Positions 44,713-56,450 of a stretch of DNA of 64,000 nucleotides are shown one piece after another. Under the pieces are notes generated by a model. That model was not told the DNA's origin, searched no databases, and was given only the letters and a program-made list of their open reading frames with translations. The translations under genes were made by a program, and so were the position numbers. Each line of letters begins with the position of its first letter. Positions within the stretch are counted from its first letter, which is position 1. Origin of the DNA: Embleya sp042956465 (GTDB lineage Bacteria > Actinomycetota > Actinomycetes > Streptomycetales > Streptomycetaceae); contig NZ_JBIBGL010000023.1 of NCBI RefSeq assembly GCF_042956465.1, forward strand, positions 59,311-123,310. Reading direction: 5' to 3'.

Positions 44713-45306
44713 ATGGTCCACACGAACACCGCCCGCACCACTTCGCCACCGCACCTGTACGTGGTGCGCGCGCCCGCCGGCGAAAGCCCCTTCGACCCGG
44801 CGCCTGCCGGCCGGCCCGGGCGCGACCCGCTCCCGCCGGCCGCGCCCGCGCACCGGTCCGCACGGGTGTACGGCTCACTCGCGCTCGCGCCCGACCCCGG
44901 CTTCGTCGCCCGACCGGTGTCGCGGCCCGCGTTGCGGCTCATCCACACGCCGGCCGAGCCGGACCCGACCGAGGCCCGCCTGCGCGCCCGACGGCTGGCC
45001 CACGCGCTGGCCGAGATCGGCTCCGGCCTGCGCGCGGTGGGCCAGTTGCGCCCGTACGCCTCCACCGCCGTCTATGCCACCACGCAACACCTGGTCCGCC
45101 GACTCGCCGCCCGCCGGGTCGGCCGGCTGAGCGTGGAATCATGCGGCGGTCGCACCCCGGCCGACGGCGTCGCCGAGGGCTACGCCCGCCTGCGGGCCGC
45201 CTCCTGGGTCCTCACCCTGGCCTTCCGCCTCGAACGCGACGCGCCCACCCGCCACCCCACCGACACCTGGCTGTGCACGGCCCTGGAACACGACAACCTG
45301 ACCTGA
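44713..45306 (+). CDS. Rv3235-like protein
   Basis: The 197-residue protein is started at ATG 44713, after ggggaggacc; longer upstream frames are less likely. An N-terminal disordered Pro/Ala/Arg-rich part (about 1-95) precedes a helical C-terminal domain with RLRARRLAHALAEIGSGLRAVGQLRPY and a final WLCTALEHDNLT. This matches the Rv3235-like family found near secA in actinobacteria, here convergent with secA. The function is unknown. The 268-bp gap before it (44445-44712) is shared with the divergent unknown gene. Confidence 0.8.
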   Translation: MVHTNTARTTSPPHLYVVRAPAGESPFDPAPAGRPGRDPLPPAAPAHRSARVYGSLALAPDPGFVARPVSRPALRLIHTPAEPDPTEARLRARRLAHALAEIGSGLRAVGQLRPYASTAVYATTQHLVRRLAARRVGRLSVESCGGRTPADGVAEGYARLRAASWVLTLAFRLERDAPTRHPTDTWLCTALEHDNLT

Positions 45307-45326
45307 CCCCGACCCGACCCCGAACG

Positions 45327-45366
45327 CCCGAGGGTCCGGACCGCAACCGCGATCCGGACCCTCGGG
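45327..45366. terminator. Terminator between Rv3235-like gene and secA
   Basis: A perfect 14-bp stem (45327-45340 with 45353-45366) with a 12-nt loop. A second, imperfect hairpin lies at about 45431-45466, nearer the secA stop. Together they separate the convergent genes. Confidence 0.75.
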
Positions 45367-45495
45367 TCGGCCATCCCATCGGGCAAGCCGCCGACCACCG
45401 GCCTGCCCCTCACACCGGCGAGTCCGGTGTTCGACGACAGGCGGGCCGCAGGCCTGCCCGTCGTCGACCCACCTCGCCGGTCGAACCGGGAGCGC

Positions 45496-48264
<2,769 letters not shown>

Positions 48265-48403
48265 GCTGGATGAGCTCCTTGCCCGACGGCGCCCGCCCGC
48301 CTTTCGGACGTGACGGCACGGCGGGGCCCGTCCCGCCGATACGGCCATCGTATGCGAGGAGGCAAGCCGGGATCGAGCCTCGCGGGCCGGCACAGTGACC
48401 GGC

Positions 48404-48934
48404 ATGGAACCTGTGGAGATCGCGGCGGGGCGCTTTCAGCTCCGGCCCTGGAACGAACACGACGTCGAGGTGGTCGGCAAGGCCCTCGCCGATCCCGGGA
48501 TCACCCGCTGGATGGCGACGCCGACGGACGGTGATCCACACGCGTGGCTGGCCGCCCGCACAAAGCGGTGGGCAACCGGGGAGAGCGCCTCGTTCGCGGT
48601 GATGGACGCCGTGACGGGCGAGGTCCACGGCCATGTGGCACTCAAGAACATCGTCCCGAGGTGGCGCACGGGCGAGATCGGCTACTGGACGCTCGAGAGC
48701 GCACGCGGTCGTGGCGTGGCCCGGCACGGGGTGGGCGCGGTGACCCGGTGGGCGTTCGGCGCGCTGGACCTGCACCGGGTGGAACTGCGGCACGCGGTGG
48801 GCAACGCCGCCTCGTGCGCGGTCGCGAACACGGCCGGATATGCACTCGAAGGAGTACTCCGGGACTGCGTCATCGGCGCCGCCGAGCCCTTCACCGACGT
48901 GCACCTGCACGCCCGGCTCACCACGGACACCTGA
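48404..48934 (+). CDS. GNAT acetyltransferase (RimJ/RimL type)
   Basis: A protein of about 176 residues, with ATG 48404 or the GTG three codons upstream. Features: the opening IAAGRFQLRPWNEHDVE, the acetyl-CoA-binding region around GYWTLESARGRGVARHGVGAV, and RVELRHAVGNAASCAVANTAGYALEGVLRD, typical of N-acetyltransferases acting on ribosomal or small-molecule amino groups. The target is not known. It lies 28 bp before the YcaQ-like gene, so the two are probably co-transcribed. The order matches Streptomyces secA neighbourhoods as I recall them. Confidence 0.88.
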   Translation: MEPVEIAAGRFQLRPWNEHDVEVVGKALADPGITRWMATPTDGDPHAWLAARTKRWATGESASFAVMDAVTGEVHGHVALKNIVPRWRTGEIGYWTLESARGRGVARHGVGAVTRWAFGALDLHRVELRHAVGNAASCAVANTAGYALEGVLRDCVIGAAEPFTDVHLHARLTTDT

Positions 48935-48962
48935 TGCGAACACACGTTCTAAGGTGGCGGGC

Positions 48963-50171
48963 ATGACCTCTTCGCCGACCATCGCACCGAGCATCGAGTT
49001 GACCGCCGACGAGGCCCGCCGGATCGTGCTGGCCGCCCAGGGTCTCCTGGGCGCGCCCGACCGCCGCGCGGGCGTACTCGGCGTGCTGCACTCGCTCGGC
49101 GCGGTGCAGCTCGACACCATCTCGACCCTGGCCCGCTCGCACGAACTGGTGCCGTACGCCCGCCTGGGCCCGGTCGGCCGACCGGCCGTCGAGAGCGCCT
49201 ACTGGAACGGCACGACGGCGTTCGAGTACTGGTCGCACGCGGCCTGTGTGCTGCCGATGTCCACCTGGCCGGACTTCGCCTTCCGCCGTCGGCACTACCG
49301 CGGGCGCGGTGGGCTGTGGGGCCATCAGGTCACCGAGGACGCCTACAAGACCATCCTGGAACGGCTGCGCGCCGAGGGCCCGCTGACCGCCACCGGCCTG
49401 GGCGGCGCCAAGAACAAGGGCGAGTGGTGGGACTGGAGCGAGACCAAGATCGCGGCCGAACGCGCGCTCGCCTTCGGTGACGTGGTCTGCGTGCGCCGGG
49501 AGAGCTGGAAGCGGGTGTACGACCTGCCGGAGCGGGTGATCCCGCCGGCCCTGCTCACCGAGGAGCCCGACGACGCCGAGTGTGTGCGCCGCCTGGTCGC
49601 CCTGGCCGGCCGGCAACTGGGCGTGGCCACCCGGGCCGACCTGATGGACCAGTACCGACTGACCCGGGCCCAGGTCGACGCCGCGCTCCCGGACAGCGGC
49701 CTGGTCCCGGTCACCGTCGCGGGCTGGGGCGAGCGGGCCGCGCGCGAGGGCACCTGGGCCGATCCCGACGCGCTGGCCGCTCCCGTACGCGGTCGCCACC
49801 GCACCACGCTGCTGTCGCCGTTCGACGCGCTGGTGTGGGATCGGCCGCGCACGGCAAGGGTGTTCGGCGGCTTCGAGCACCGCCTGGAGGCGTACGTGCC
49901 GGCCGCCAAGCGGGTGCACGGCTACTTCGTGATGCCGCTGCTCGCGGGCGGACGCCTGGTCGGCCGGGTGGACCCGGCGCGCGAGGGACGCACCCTGGTG
50001 GCCCGGCGGTTGTCCTTCGAGGCCGGCGCCGGGGTCGGCGAGCGCACGCTGGCGGCCGCGGCCGACGCGCTGCGCGAGGCCGCACGCTGGGTGGGCTGCG
50101 AGGACGTCCGAATCGAGCACCTCGACCACGAAACCACCCGCGCACCCCTGAACGCCCTGCTCGCCGGCTGA
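48963..50171 (+). CDS. YcaQ/AlkX-like winged-helix DNA glycosylase family protein
   Basis: The 402-residue protein starts at ATG 48963. It shows the HTH_42/YcaQ-type signature: HSLGAVQLDTISTLARSHELVPYARLG, FEYWSHAACVLP, and a C-terminal region with LLSPFDALVWDRPRT and GYFVMPLLAGGRLVGRVDPAREG. Members excise bulky alkylated or crosslinked bases. The catalytic loop motif is Gln49-Leu50-Asp51 (Q-x-D), the form reported for E. coli YcaQ (crosslink unhooking), not the Q-x-Q of AlkZ, which protects azinomycin producers. A housekeeping repair role is therefore more likely than toxin self-resistance. Confidence 0.88.
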   Translation: MTSSPTIAPSIELTADEARRIVLAAQGLLGAPDRRAGVLGVLHSLGAVQLDTISTLARSHELVPYARLGPVGRPAVESAYWNGTTAFEYWSHAACVLPMSTWPDFAFRRRHYRGRGGLWGHQVTEDAYKTILERLRAEGPLTATGLGGAKNKGEWWDWSETKIAAERALAFGDVVCVRRESWKRVYDLPERVIPPALLTEEPDDAECVRRLVALAGRQLGVATRADLMDQYRLTRAQVDAALPDSGLVPVTVAGWGERAAREGTWADPDALAAPVRGRHRTTLLSPFDALVWDRPRTARVFGGFEHRLEAYVPAAKRVHGYFVMPLLAGGRLVGRVDPAREGRTLVARRLSFEAGAGVGERTLAAAADALREAARWVGCEDVRIEHLDHETTRAPLNALLAG

Positions 50172-50195
50172 CTCGACACCGCCCCGATCCCACCG

Positions 50196-50226
50196 GCCGG
50201 CCGGGCCGTCCGACGGCCCGGCCGGC
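50196..50226. terminator. Bidirectional hairpin between YcaQ-like and response regulator genes
   Basis: A perfect 15-bp stem (50196-50210 with 50212-50226), essentially a palindrome, lies between the stops at 50171 and 50260 of two convergent genes. It has no T-run, as is usual here. Confidence 0.7.
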
Positions 50227-50259
50227 GCCCGAGGCCGACCGGGTGGCCCGGGCGCGGGA

Positions 50260-50970
50260 TCAGTCGCCGATCTCCAGGATCTTCTCCCGCATCGCGTAGA
50301 CCACGGCCTCCATGCGCGAGTGCAGCTGGAGCTTCTCCAGGATGTTGCGCACGTGGTTCTTGACCGTGTTCTCGCTGATGAACAACTGCTTGGCGATGTC
50401 GCGGTTGTTGCGCCCGGTGGCCACCAGACGCAGCACCTCGATCTCGCGATCGGTCAGCCGGGGCGCCGGCACCAGGCGCCGTTCGTCGTCGCGCCGGCTC
50501 ATCGACTTGAACTCGGTCAGCAGCTTGACCGCCATCGACGGGCTGATCTGCGACTGCCCGTCGGCCACCGCGCGAATCGCCGAGGCCACTTCGCCGTGCG
50601 AGATCTCCTTGAGCAGGTAGCCGGTCGCGCCGGCCTTGATCGCGTCGTAGAGGTCGGCCTCTTCCTCACTCATCGTCAGCATGATGATCTGCGTGCTGGG
50701 CGCGACTTCCTTGATCGCCGTACACGCCTCGATGCCGCCGCGTCTGGGCATCCGGACGTCCATCAGGATGATGTCGGGCAGCAGATCCTGCGCGGCTTCC
50801 AGCGCCTCGGCGCCGTCCCCCGCCTCGCCCACCACCGTGATGTCCGGTTCGGGCGCGAGCACGATGTCCAGACCCCGGCGAAACAGATCGTGGTCGTCGA
50901 CCACCAGCACGCGAATCGGTTCGCCCGCTGAGCCGTGGTCCACGCGGGTCGGAACAGACTGTTCACCCAC
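50260..50970 (-). CDS. Orphan NarL/FixJ-type response regulator
   Basis: The 236-residue protein starts at GTG 50970, preceded by GGGGGGAAA. The receiver domain has acidic Asp25-Asp26 (VVDDHD), phosphoacceptor Asp71 (LMDVRMP), Thr in LTMSEEE and Lys in LLKE. The C-terminal LuxR-type HTH has LTDREIEVLRLVATGRNNRDIA and SENTVKNHVRNILEKLQL. No sensor kinase is adjacent, so its partner is elsewhere or it acts without one. Its position between the YcaQ-like gene and hpf matches the Streptomyces order from memory, so regulation of hpf or dormancy genes is an open possibility. Confidence 0.93.
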   Translation of the reverse strand: MGEQSVPTRVDHGSAGEPIRVLVVDDHDLFRRGLDIVLAPEPDITVVGEAGDGAEALEAAQDLLPDIILMDVRMPRRGGIEACTAIKEVAPSTQIIMLTMSEEEADLYDAIKAGATGYLLKEISHGEVASAIRAVADGQSQISPSMAVKLLTEFKSMSRRDDERRLVPAPRLTDREIEVLRLVATGRNNRDIAKQLFISENTVKNHVRNILEKLQLHSRMEAVVYAMREKILEIGD

Positions 50971-51117
50971 CGTGTTTCCCCCCTGGGTCGGCACGATCCG
51001 TGTCCAGGACATGATCCCACGTGATCGCCACGACGCCAGGCCCTGATGGGTGTTATGTGCGGAACGTACTTGCGAAGCGGAACTTTCGCCAGGGAACGCC
51101 AGGGTCGAGGACGCAAC

Positions 51118-51149
51118 CGACGCCGAAACCCCGAAGGGTTTCGGCGTCG
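51118..51149 (-). terminator. Terminator of hpf
   Basis: A perfect 14-bp stem (51118-51131 with 51136-51149) with tetraloop cgaa lies 41 bp past the hpf stop, between hpf and the start region of the response regulator gene. Confidence 0.82.
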
Positions 51150-51189
51150 GATGACCGCCGGAGGGCGCGACGGGACGGCCCGACCGCTG

Positions 51190-51870
51190 CTACTGCGGTC
51201 CGCCGTCCTCGCGGTCCTCGGGCTTGAGGTGGATCACACCGTAGTCGTAGCCGTGCCGGCGGTACACCACGCTCGGCCACTTGGTGCTCGAATCGATGAA
51301 CAGATAGAAGTCGTGGCCTACCAACTCCATCTCGTACAGCGCCTGGTCGAGCGCCATCGGACGCCCGGCGTGTACCTTCTCGCGAACCACGAGGGGGCCT
51401 TCGCCGTCTACCTCGATCGGGCCCGCCATGTGCGGCTGGGGCCTCAATTCGCCGTTCTTCACAGCCTCGATGTCTTCCGCGGACGCCACCACGGCCCCAT
51501 TGAGCCGATCGGCGTGATTGATCTCCGCAGTGGCCGCGCCCACCGATACGGGGGAGCGGTGACCATGGTGCACGCGCCGCCGGTCGGCGGCCTTGCGCAA
51601 CTGCGCTTCGAGTCTCGCGCACGCCATGTCGAGTGCGGCGTATGGGTCGGACGCGGCGGCTTCGCCCCGGATGACGGGACCACGCGTGTTCAACGTGATC
51701 TCCACCCGGTCCGAACGCTCCGCCAGCCGCGGGTTCCGCTCCTTGGAGACCTCCACGTCAACGCTGATCACCTTGTCGTCGAGCTTGCGGATCTTCTCCA
51801 GCTTCTCGACACAGTGCCTGCGAAAACGCTCGGGTACCTCGGTCTTGCGGCCCTTGACGACAATGTCCAC
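51190..51870 (-). CDS. hpf: Long-form ribosome hibernation promoting factor
   Basis: The 226-residue protein starts at GTG 51870 (DIVVKGRKTEVPERFR), with GGAG six bases upstream. The N-terminal S30AE domain (about 1-105) binds in the decoding region of the 30S subunit. The C-terminal domain (about 165-226: FYLFIDSSTKWPSVVYRRHGYDYGVIHL) dimerises to form 100S ribosomes. Length and both domains identify the long form. Its start lies inside the 3' end of comF, so translation may be coupled. Confidence 0.94.
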   Translation of the reverse strand: MDIVVKGRKTEVPERFRRHCVEKLEKIRKLDDKVISVDVEVSKERNPRLAERSDRVEITLNTRGPVIRGEAAASDPYAALDMACARLEAQLRKAADRRRVHHGHRSPVSVGAATAEINHADRLNGAVVASAEDIEAVKNGELRPQPHMAGPIEVDGEGPLVVREKVHAGRPMALDQALYEMELVGHDFYLFIDSSTKWPSVVYRRHGYDYGVIHLKPEDREDGGPQ

Positions 51871-52639
51871 GCAGAACTCCATCCATTGCGCCATGCCGGA
51901 GGGGTGGGCACCCATCCGGCCGACCAAGCCGTCGATGGTCCTGCTCCGTCGTGCGCCGCCGGGCGGTCGCGGCCACCACAGCCGCCGCCTCGACTCGCCC
52001 TCCCGCGGCTCGGACCGCACGGGTCGCCTCCGCGAGAGTTGCGCCGGTGGTGCAAACATCATCGACGACGATCACCACACTAATGCCCGTAAACAAGGGC
52101 GCCAACCTGTCCGAAACGATCATTGCTCGGCGGACGTTCATCCGTCGTTCATGCGCGGAAAGGCCGGATTGGTCCCGTACACGACGGGTATGTCGCAGCG
52201 CCGGCAGCACCCGGGTGGGCACCCCGGCGGCCCGCAGTCGACCGGCCGCCCGCAGGGCCAGTTCGCGGGTGGCGTCCCGCCCCCGGCGGCGTACCGCGGC
52301 CCGGGTCGAGGGCACCGGGACCAGCAGGGTGGGCCCGGCCGGTTCGGGCAGCCCGGCCGCCGCGGCCCGCGCGAGCGCGTCGCCGAGGGGGCGCGCCAAC
52401 CGGCGTGCGCCGTGCTCCTTGTACGCGGCCAGCACCGAGCGCACCGGTCCCGCGTACGCGGTGATCGCGTGCACCGGCGGCAGGCCCTCCGGCGCGGACG
52501 TCGGTCGCACGGGCACGGGCTCCGGAGCGAACACCGCGCGGCATCGCCCGCACAGCAGCGCACCGGGCTCGGCGCAGCCCGTGCAGGACACGGGCAGCAC
52601 CAGGTCGGCCCATGCCGCGAGCACCCGACGCCGTTCCAT
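51758..52639 (-). CDS. ComF family phosphoribosyltransferase-like protein
   Basis: The 293-residue protein starts at ATG 52639 (MERRRVLAAWADLVLP). An N-terminal zinc-finger-like part has CTGC and CGRC. Then come VHAITAYAGPVRSVLAAYKEHG, LVPVPSTRAAVRRRGRDAT and the PRPP-binding loop VVIVVDDVCTTGATL. ComF is needed for DNA uptake in competent bacteria, but actinomycete homologues are of unknown role. The frame continues about 50 residues past the usual end and overlaps the start of hpf by 113 bp in another frame; this C-terminal tail is poorly family-like. Confidence 0.85.
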   Translation of the reverse strand: MERRRVLAAWADLVLPVSCTGCAEPGALLCGRCRAVFAPEPVPVRPTSAPEGLPPVHAITAYAGPVRSVLAAYKEHGARRLARPLGDALARAAAAGLPEPAGPTLLVPVPSTRAAVRRRGRDATRELALRAAGRLRAAGVPTRVLPALRHTRRVRDQSGLSAHERRMNVRRAMIVSDRLAPLFTGISVVIVVDDVCTTGATLAEATRAVRAAGGRVEAAAVVAATARRRTTEQDHRRLGRPDGCPPLRHGAMDGVLRGHCRQGPQDRGTRAFSQALCREAGEDPQARRQGDQR

Positions 52640-52877
52640 GCCCCCAAGCTCGCACGCCCGGCCCGAAAACGGATCCGCGGCACCCGGAACCACCCGATCC
52701 GGTCATGGCGCGCCGTGGCGGACGATCGAACCGGTCCCGACCCGACCCGATCCGACCGGAACGGATCGGCCGGCGGCACCCGCGGCCGGGCCGCCCGCGG
52801 CGGACCCGGGCCGCCCGAGTCGGCCCGCCGGACCTCGCAGAGGCCGCCGGGAGCCCTCGGACTCCGGCGGACACGTC

Positions 52878-54653
52878 CTAACCGGGATAGACCGGGTACA
52901 TGCCGCTGTGCACCTTGGTCCAGTTGTTGCCCTGGGACAACTGGTAGATGTTGTCCTCGCCGGAGTCCGCGAGCAGGGGCTGGTCCGAGCCGTCCGGTGC
53001 CGCGATGTGCAGCATGCCGTTGACCGAGGCCACCGACACCGACAGGCCGCCGTCGATGTCGACGATCTGCGGCGCCAGCGCGCCCTGGCCCTCCTTGCCC
53101 AGCACCACGAGCCGGTCCGGGCCGTTCCAGGAGATCGCCTTGACCTCGACCAGCGAGGGGATCACCGAGCGCGGTGCGGCGATGGTCATGGCCACCGTGC
53201 CGTTGCTCACCCGCCGCTCCACCCGGCCGATCAGCACCTTGCCGTTGTCCACGATCAGCGCGGCCCGGGTGCCGTCCGGGGACAGGCGCAGGCCGGTGAT
53301 CCGCGCGGCGGTGATGCCCTGCACGTCGACCGAGACCCGGGTGATCTGCTTGCGCTCGTCCTCGTACAGCGCGAGTACCCGTTCGGCGTCCTTGCTGCGA
53401 TCCAGCACCCACAGCACGCCGCGACCGTCCCAGGTCGGGCTGAACAGCGACGCCGGGCCGGTGGTCAGCCACTCCTGGACCTCGCCGTGGCCGTCCACGT
53501 CGCCGACCATCAATCGGCGACCGTTGGTGTCGATGCCCGCGATCCGCCGGCGGAACGGGTCCCGCGAGACGGCGATCTGGTCGACCTTGTAGGTGCCGTC
53601 GCCGAACGGTCCGGGCAACACCGGCGGATTGCCGTTGGGGCCGGGCACCACGTTGACCACGTTGCCCTTGGCGATGAAGTAGCCGGTGGGCGCGGACGTC
53701 CTGGCGGCCCGCCCGGGATCGTACTGGGCGGCGTCGTCGTCGGAGAGCGAGCACATCGGCTCGCCGCCACCGGTGATCGAGACGGAGTCCACGCCGGAGA
53801 CCTGGCGCAGCGTGTAGAGCAGCTGGGCGGCCATCCGCTCGCAGCCCTTGGTCTGGGCGAGCCTGGCCTGCCGGTTCAGTTGCACCCGGGCGGTCCGGTT
53901 GTCCTCGATCGAGACGACCCGGTCGGCGGGTTCGGTGCCTGCCGGGAACGCGCTCTCCACCACGGGCCGCAGCCAGTCGGTCGGGCCCCCCACCAGTTGG
54001 CGCACCAGTGCCGAGGTCAGCCCGACGCGGCTGCGCAGGTAGACCGGGTCGGGCACGAGGATTTCCTTGCCCACCGGCATCGCGGTGGCGAACCAGTAGG
54101 TGTTCACCGACCGGTAGATCCGGTGGAACTCGGCCCGGGACAGGATCAGCCCGTCCGGCAGGTCGGCGATCCGCCACTGGTTGTCGGTGCCCAGGCGCAA
54201 TTCCAGGGTCGCCCGGTACTGCGCGTTCGGCTGCTGCTCGGGCTGGTAGGCGTGGCGGTTGTCGACCGTGCCCACCCGGGTGCCGGACACCTCCGCCTGG
54301 TAGGTCCGCTCGTCGGCGCCGGGGACCAGTTCGATCCGGGCGATCCTCTCGAGCACCACGATCTCGCGGTCGGGCGCCCACTTGGACCCGGCCTCCGGGG
54401 TCAGGTAGGCGCGCGCCGTCACGTAGTCCGGCTCGTCGCTGGTGACCGCCTCCAGGAAGCCGGCGACCATCCCGTGCGGCTGCTCGCCGGGCTTGGGCGG
54501 CACGGCGAAGACCCGCACCTGTTGCTCGGGCCCCTGGTCCTTGCTGCCGCCCTTGGTGGCCTCGCGCACGCTGCCGCTGTGCGGCATGGACGCGCACGCG
54601 CCGAGCGTGCACAACACGCACACCAGGGCCAGGAACGAGCCGATCCGCCTCAT
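52878..54653 (-). CDS. lpqB: MtrAB-associated lipoprotein LpqB
   Basis: The 591-residue lipoprotein starts at ATG 54653 (MRRIGSFLALVCVLCTLGAC), with the lipobox cysteine at 20. A GerMN domain (about 160-320, including NTYWFATAMPVGKEILVPDPVYLRSR) is followed by a beta-propeller (about 320-591). LpqB sits outside the membrane and modulates the sensor kinase MtrB. The start overlaps the mtrB stop (ATGA), so it is translated in the mtrA-mtrB-lpqB operon. Confidence 0.95.
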   Translation of the reverse strand: MRRIGSFLALVCVLCTLGACASMPHSGSVREATKGGSKDQGPEQQVRVFAVPPKPGEQPHGMVAGFLEAVTSDEPDYVTARAYLTPEAGSKWAPDREIVVLERIARIELVPGADERTYQAEVSGTRVGTVDNRHAYQPEQQPNAQYRATLELRLGTDNQWRIADLPDGLILSRAEFHRIYRSVNTYWFATAMPVGKEILVPDPVYLRSRVGLTSALVRQLVGGPTDWLRPVVESAFPAGTEPADRVVSIEDNRTARVQLNRQARLAQTKGCERMAAQLLYTLRQVSGVDSVSITGGGEPMCSLSDDDAAQYDPGRAARTSAPTGYFIAKGNVVNVVPGPNGNPPVLPGPFGDGTYKVDQIAVSRDPFRRRIAGIDTNGRRLMVGDVDGHGEVQEWLTTGPASLFSPTWDGRGVLWVLDRSKDAERVLALYEDERKQITRVSVDVQGITAARITGLRLSPDGTRAALIVDNGKVLIGRVERRVSNGTVAMTIAAPRSVIPSLVEVKAISWNGPDRLVVLGKEGQGALAPQIVDIDGGLSVSVASVNGMLHIAAPDGSDQPLLADSGEDNIYQLSQGNNWTKVHSGMYPVYPG

Positions 54654-56434
54654 CGATTGCCTCCCGCGGGGCCGGCCGCGCGCACGGTGCGCCGATACGG
54701 CGAGCCCGCCGGGCCCAGGCCCCGATTGGCCCGCGAGTCCTCGGGTTCCAACGGCAGCGGCGAGCGCACCAGCTCGCCGCCCGCGGTCTTGGGCAGGCTC
54801 AGCCGGAACTGCGAGCCGCCGCCCGGCTCGCCCCACGCCTGGAGCCAGCCGCCGTGCAGGTGCGCGTCCTCCAACGCGATCGACAGGCCCAGCCCGGTGC
54901 CGCCGGTGGTCCGGGCCCGGGCCGGGTCGGCCCGCCAGAAGCGGGCGAACACCAGCGAGGACTCGCCGGGCTTGAGGCCCACGCCGTAGTCCCGCACGGC
55001 CACCGCGACCGAGTCCTCGCCGCCCGCCACGGTGACCACCACGTCGAGGCCCTCACCGTGCTCGACCGCGTTGACCACCAGGTTGCGCAGCACCCGGTCG
55101 ATCCGGCGCGGGTCCACCTCGGCCACGCACGGCTTGTCCGGCGCGCGCACCACCAGCCGGCTGCCGCGCCGCTCGGCCAGCGGCTCCGCGCCCTCGACCA
55201 CCCGGCGCACCAGGTCGCGCAGGTCCACCGGCTCGGCGTCCAGCACGGCCGCGCCCGCGTCGAAGCGGCTGATCTCCAACAGGTCAGACAACAACGCCTC
55301 GAACCGGTCCAGCTGGTTCTGCAGCAGCTCGGCCGAGCGCCGGGTGGCCGGGTCGAAGTCCTCGCGGGCCTCGTGCAGCACGTCGGCGGCCATCCGCACG
55401 GTGGTCAGCGGGGTGCGCAGCTCGTGCGAGACGTCCGAGACGAACCGGCGCTGCACCCGCGAGAGCTCCTCCAGTTGCCGGATCTGGTTCTGCAGGTTGG
55501 AGGCCATCTTGTTGAACGAGGAGCCCAATCGGGCCAGGTCGTCCGCGCCGACCACACGCATGCGCTCCTCCAGGCGACCGGCGGCCAGCCGCTCGGCGAT
55601 CCGCGCCGCCATCCGGACCGGGGTGACCACCCATCGGGTCACCAGCGCCGCGATCGCCACCAGGAGCAGCACCAGGAAGACCCCGGCGGTGGCCAGGGTG
55701 CTGCGCACCAGGCCCAGGGTCTTCTCCTCCGGGGCGAAGGAGAAGAAGTAGTAGAGCTGGTAGGACCCGCCGTCCGGGTCCTCCAGTTGCGCGCCGACCA
55801 CCAGGCCCGCCTCGCGGGTGGTCTCGGCCGAGCCGTCGCCGTGCTGGCCCTCGCGCACGATCTGGGTGTACTGGAGCAGTGCCACGCCGCGCTTGAGCCC
55901 GACCTCGCGGCGCAGTTCGGCGGGCACGCTGGAATCGGGGACCACGTCGCCGGAGGCCCGGGGACTGCGGCCGGACCCGGGCGGGTTGTCCGCCGTGTCC
56001 TGACTGGTCGCGGCCACGTCGTACACCCCCTGGCCGCCGCTGGAGAGCTGTTTGACCAGCGCGTTGAGCCAGTCGCCGGTGTTCACCCGGTTGCCGGACC
56101 CCGGCGTGGCGGCCGGCACGCCGGTGGGCACCTGGACGTGCCGGCTCGGGTTGGTGGCGATCTCGTCGGCCTGCGTGCGGGCGTCCGCGAACCCGCCCTG
56201 GGCCTGGGACCGGGCGGAGGCCACCTTCGCGTCCAGCAGACCGTTGCGGACCTGGCCGACCACCACCACCCCGAGCAGCACCATCACCGCGACGGACAAC
56301 ACCAATGTGGTGGCCACGACGCGAAACTGGATCGATCTGTTCCACAGCGCCATCACCCGGCCCACGCCGCCGCGCACGCGACGCAGGGCGAGGGACCAGG
56401 CCGATGGGGACGGCGACCGCTGTGCGGTGCTCAC
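54650..56434 (-). CDS. mtrB: Sensor histidine kinase MtrB
   Basis: The 594-residue kinase (GTG 56434) has TM1 (VVATTLVLSVAVMVLLGVVVVGQV), an extracellular sensor of about 180 residues, TM2 (VFLVLLLVAIAALV), HAMP, the dimerisation helix with phosphoacceptor His in FVSDVSHELRTPL, and the ATPase boxes NLVVNAVEHG, VRDYGVGL and TGGTGLGLSI. It phosphorylates MtrA, a regulator of division and development in actinobacteria. It lies 16 bp after mtrA. Confidence 0.96.
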   Translation of the reverse strand: MSTAQRSPSPSAWSLALRRVRGGVGRVMALWNRSIQFRVVATTLVLSVAVMVLLGVVVVGQVRNGLLDAKVASARSQAQGGFADARTQADEIATNPSRHVQVPTGVPAATPGSGNRVNTGDWLNALVKQLSSGGQGVYDVAATSQDTADNPPGSGRSPRASGDVVPDSSVPAELRREVGLKRGVALLQYTQIVREGQHGDGSAETTREAGLVVGAQLEDPDGGSYQLYYFFSFAPEEKTLGLVRSTLATAGVFLVLLLVAIAALVTRWVVTPVRMAARIAERLAAGRLEERMRVVGADDLARLGSSFNKMASNLQNQIRQLEELSRVQRRFVSDVSHELRTPLTTVRMAADVLHEAREDFDPATRRSAELLQNQLDRFEALLSDLLEISRFDAGAAVLDAEPVDLRDLVRRVVEGAEPLAERRGSRLVVRAPDKPCVAEVDPRRIDRVLRNLVVNAVEHGEGLDVVVTVAGGEDSVAVAVRDYGVGLKPGESSLVFARFWRADPARARTTGGTGLGLSIALEDAHLHGGWLQAWGEPGGGSQFRLSLPKTAGGELVRSPLPLEPEDSRANRGLGPAGSPYRRTVRAAGPAGGNR

Positions 56435-56450
56435 CGAAACGAACTCAAGG

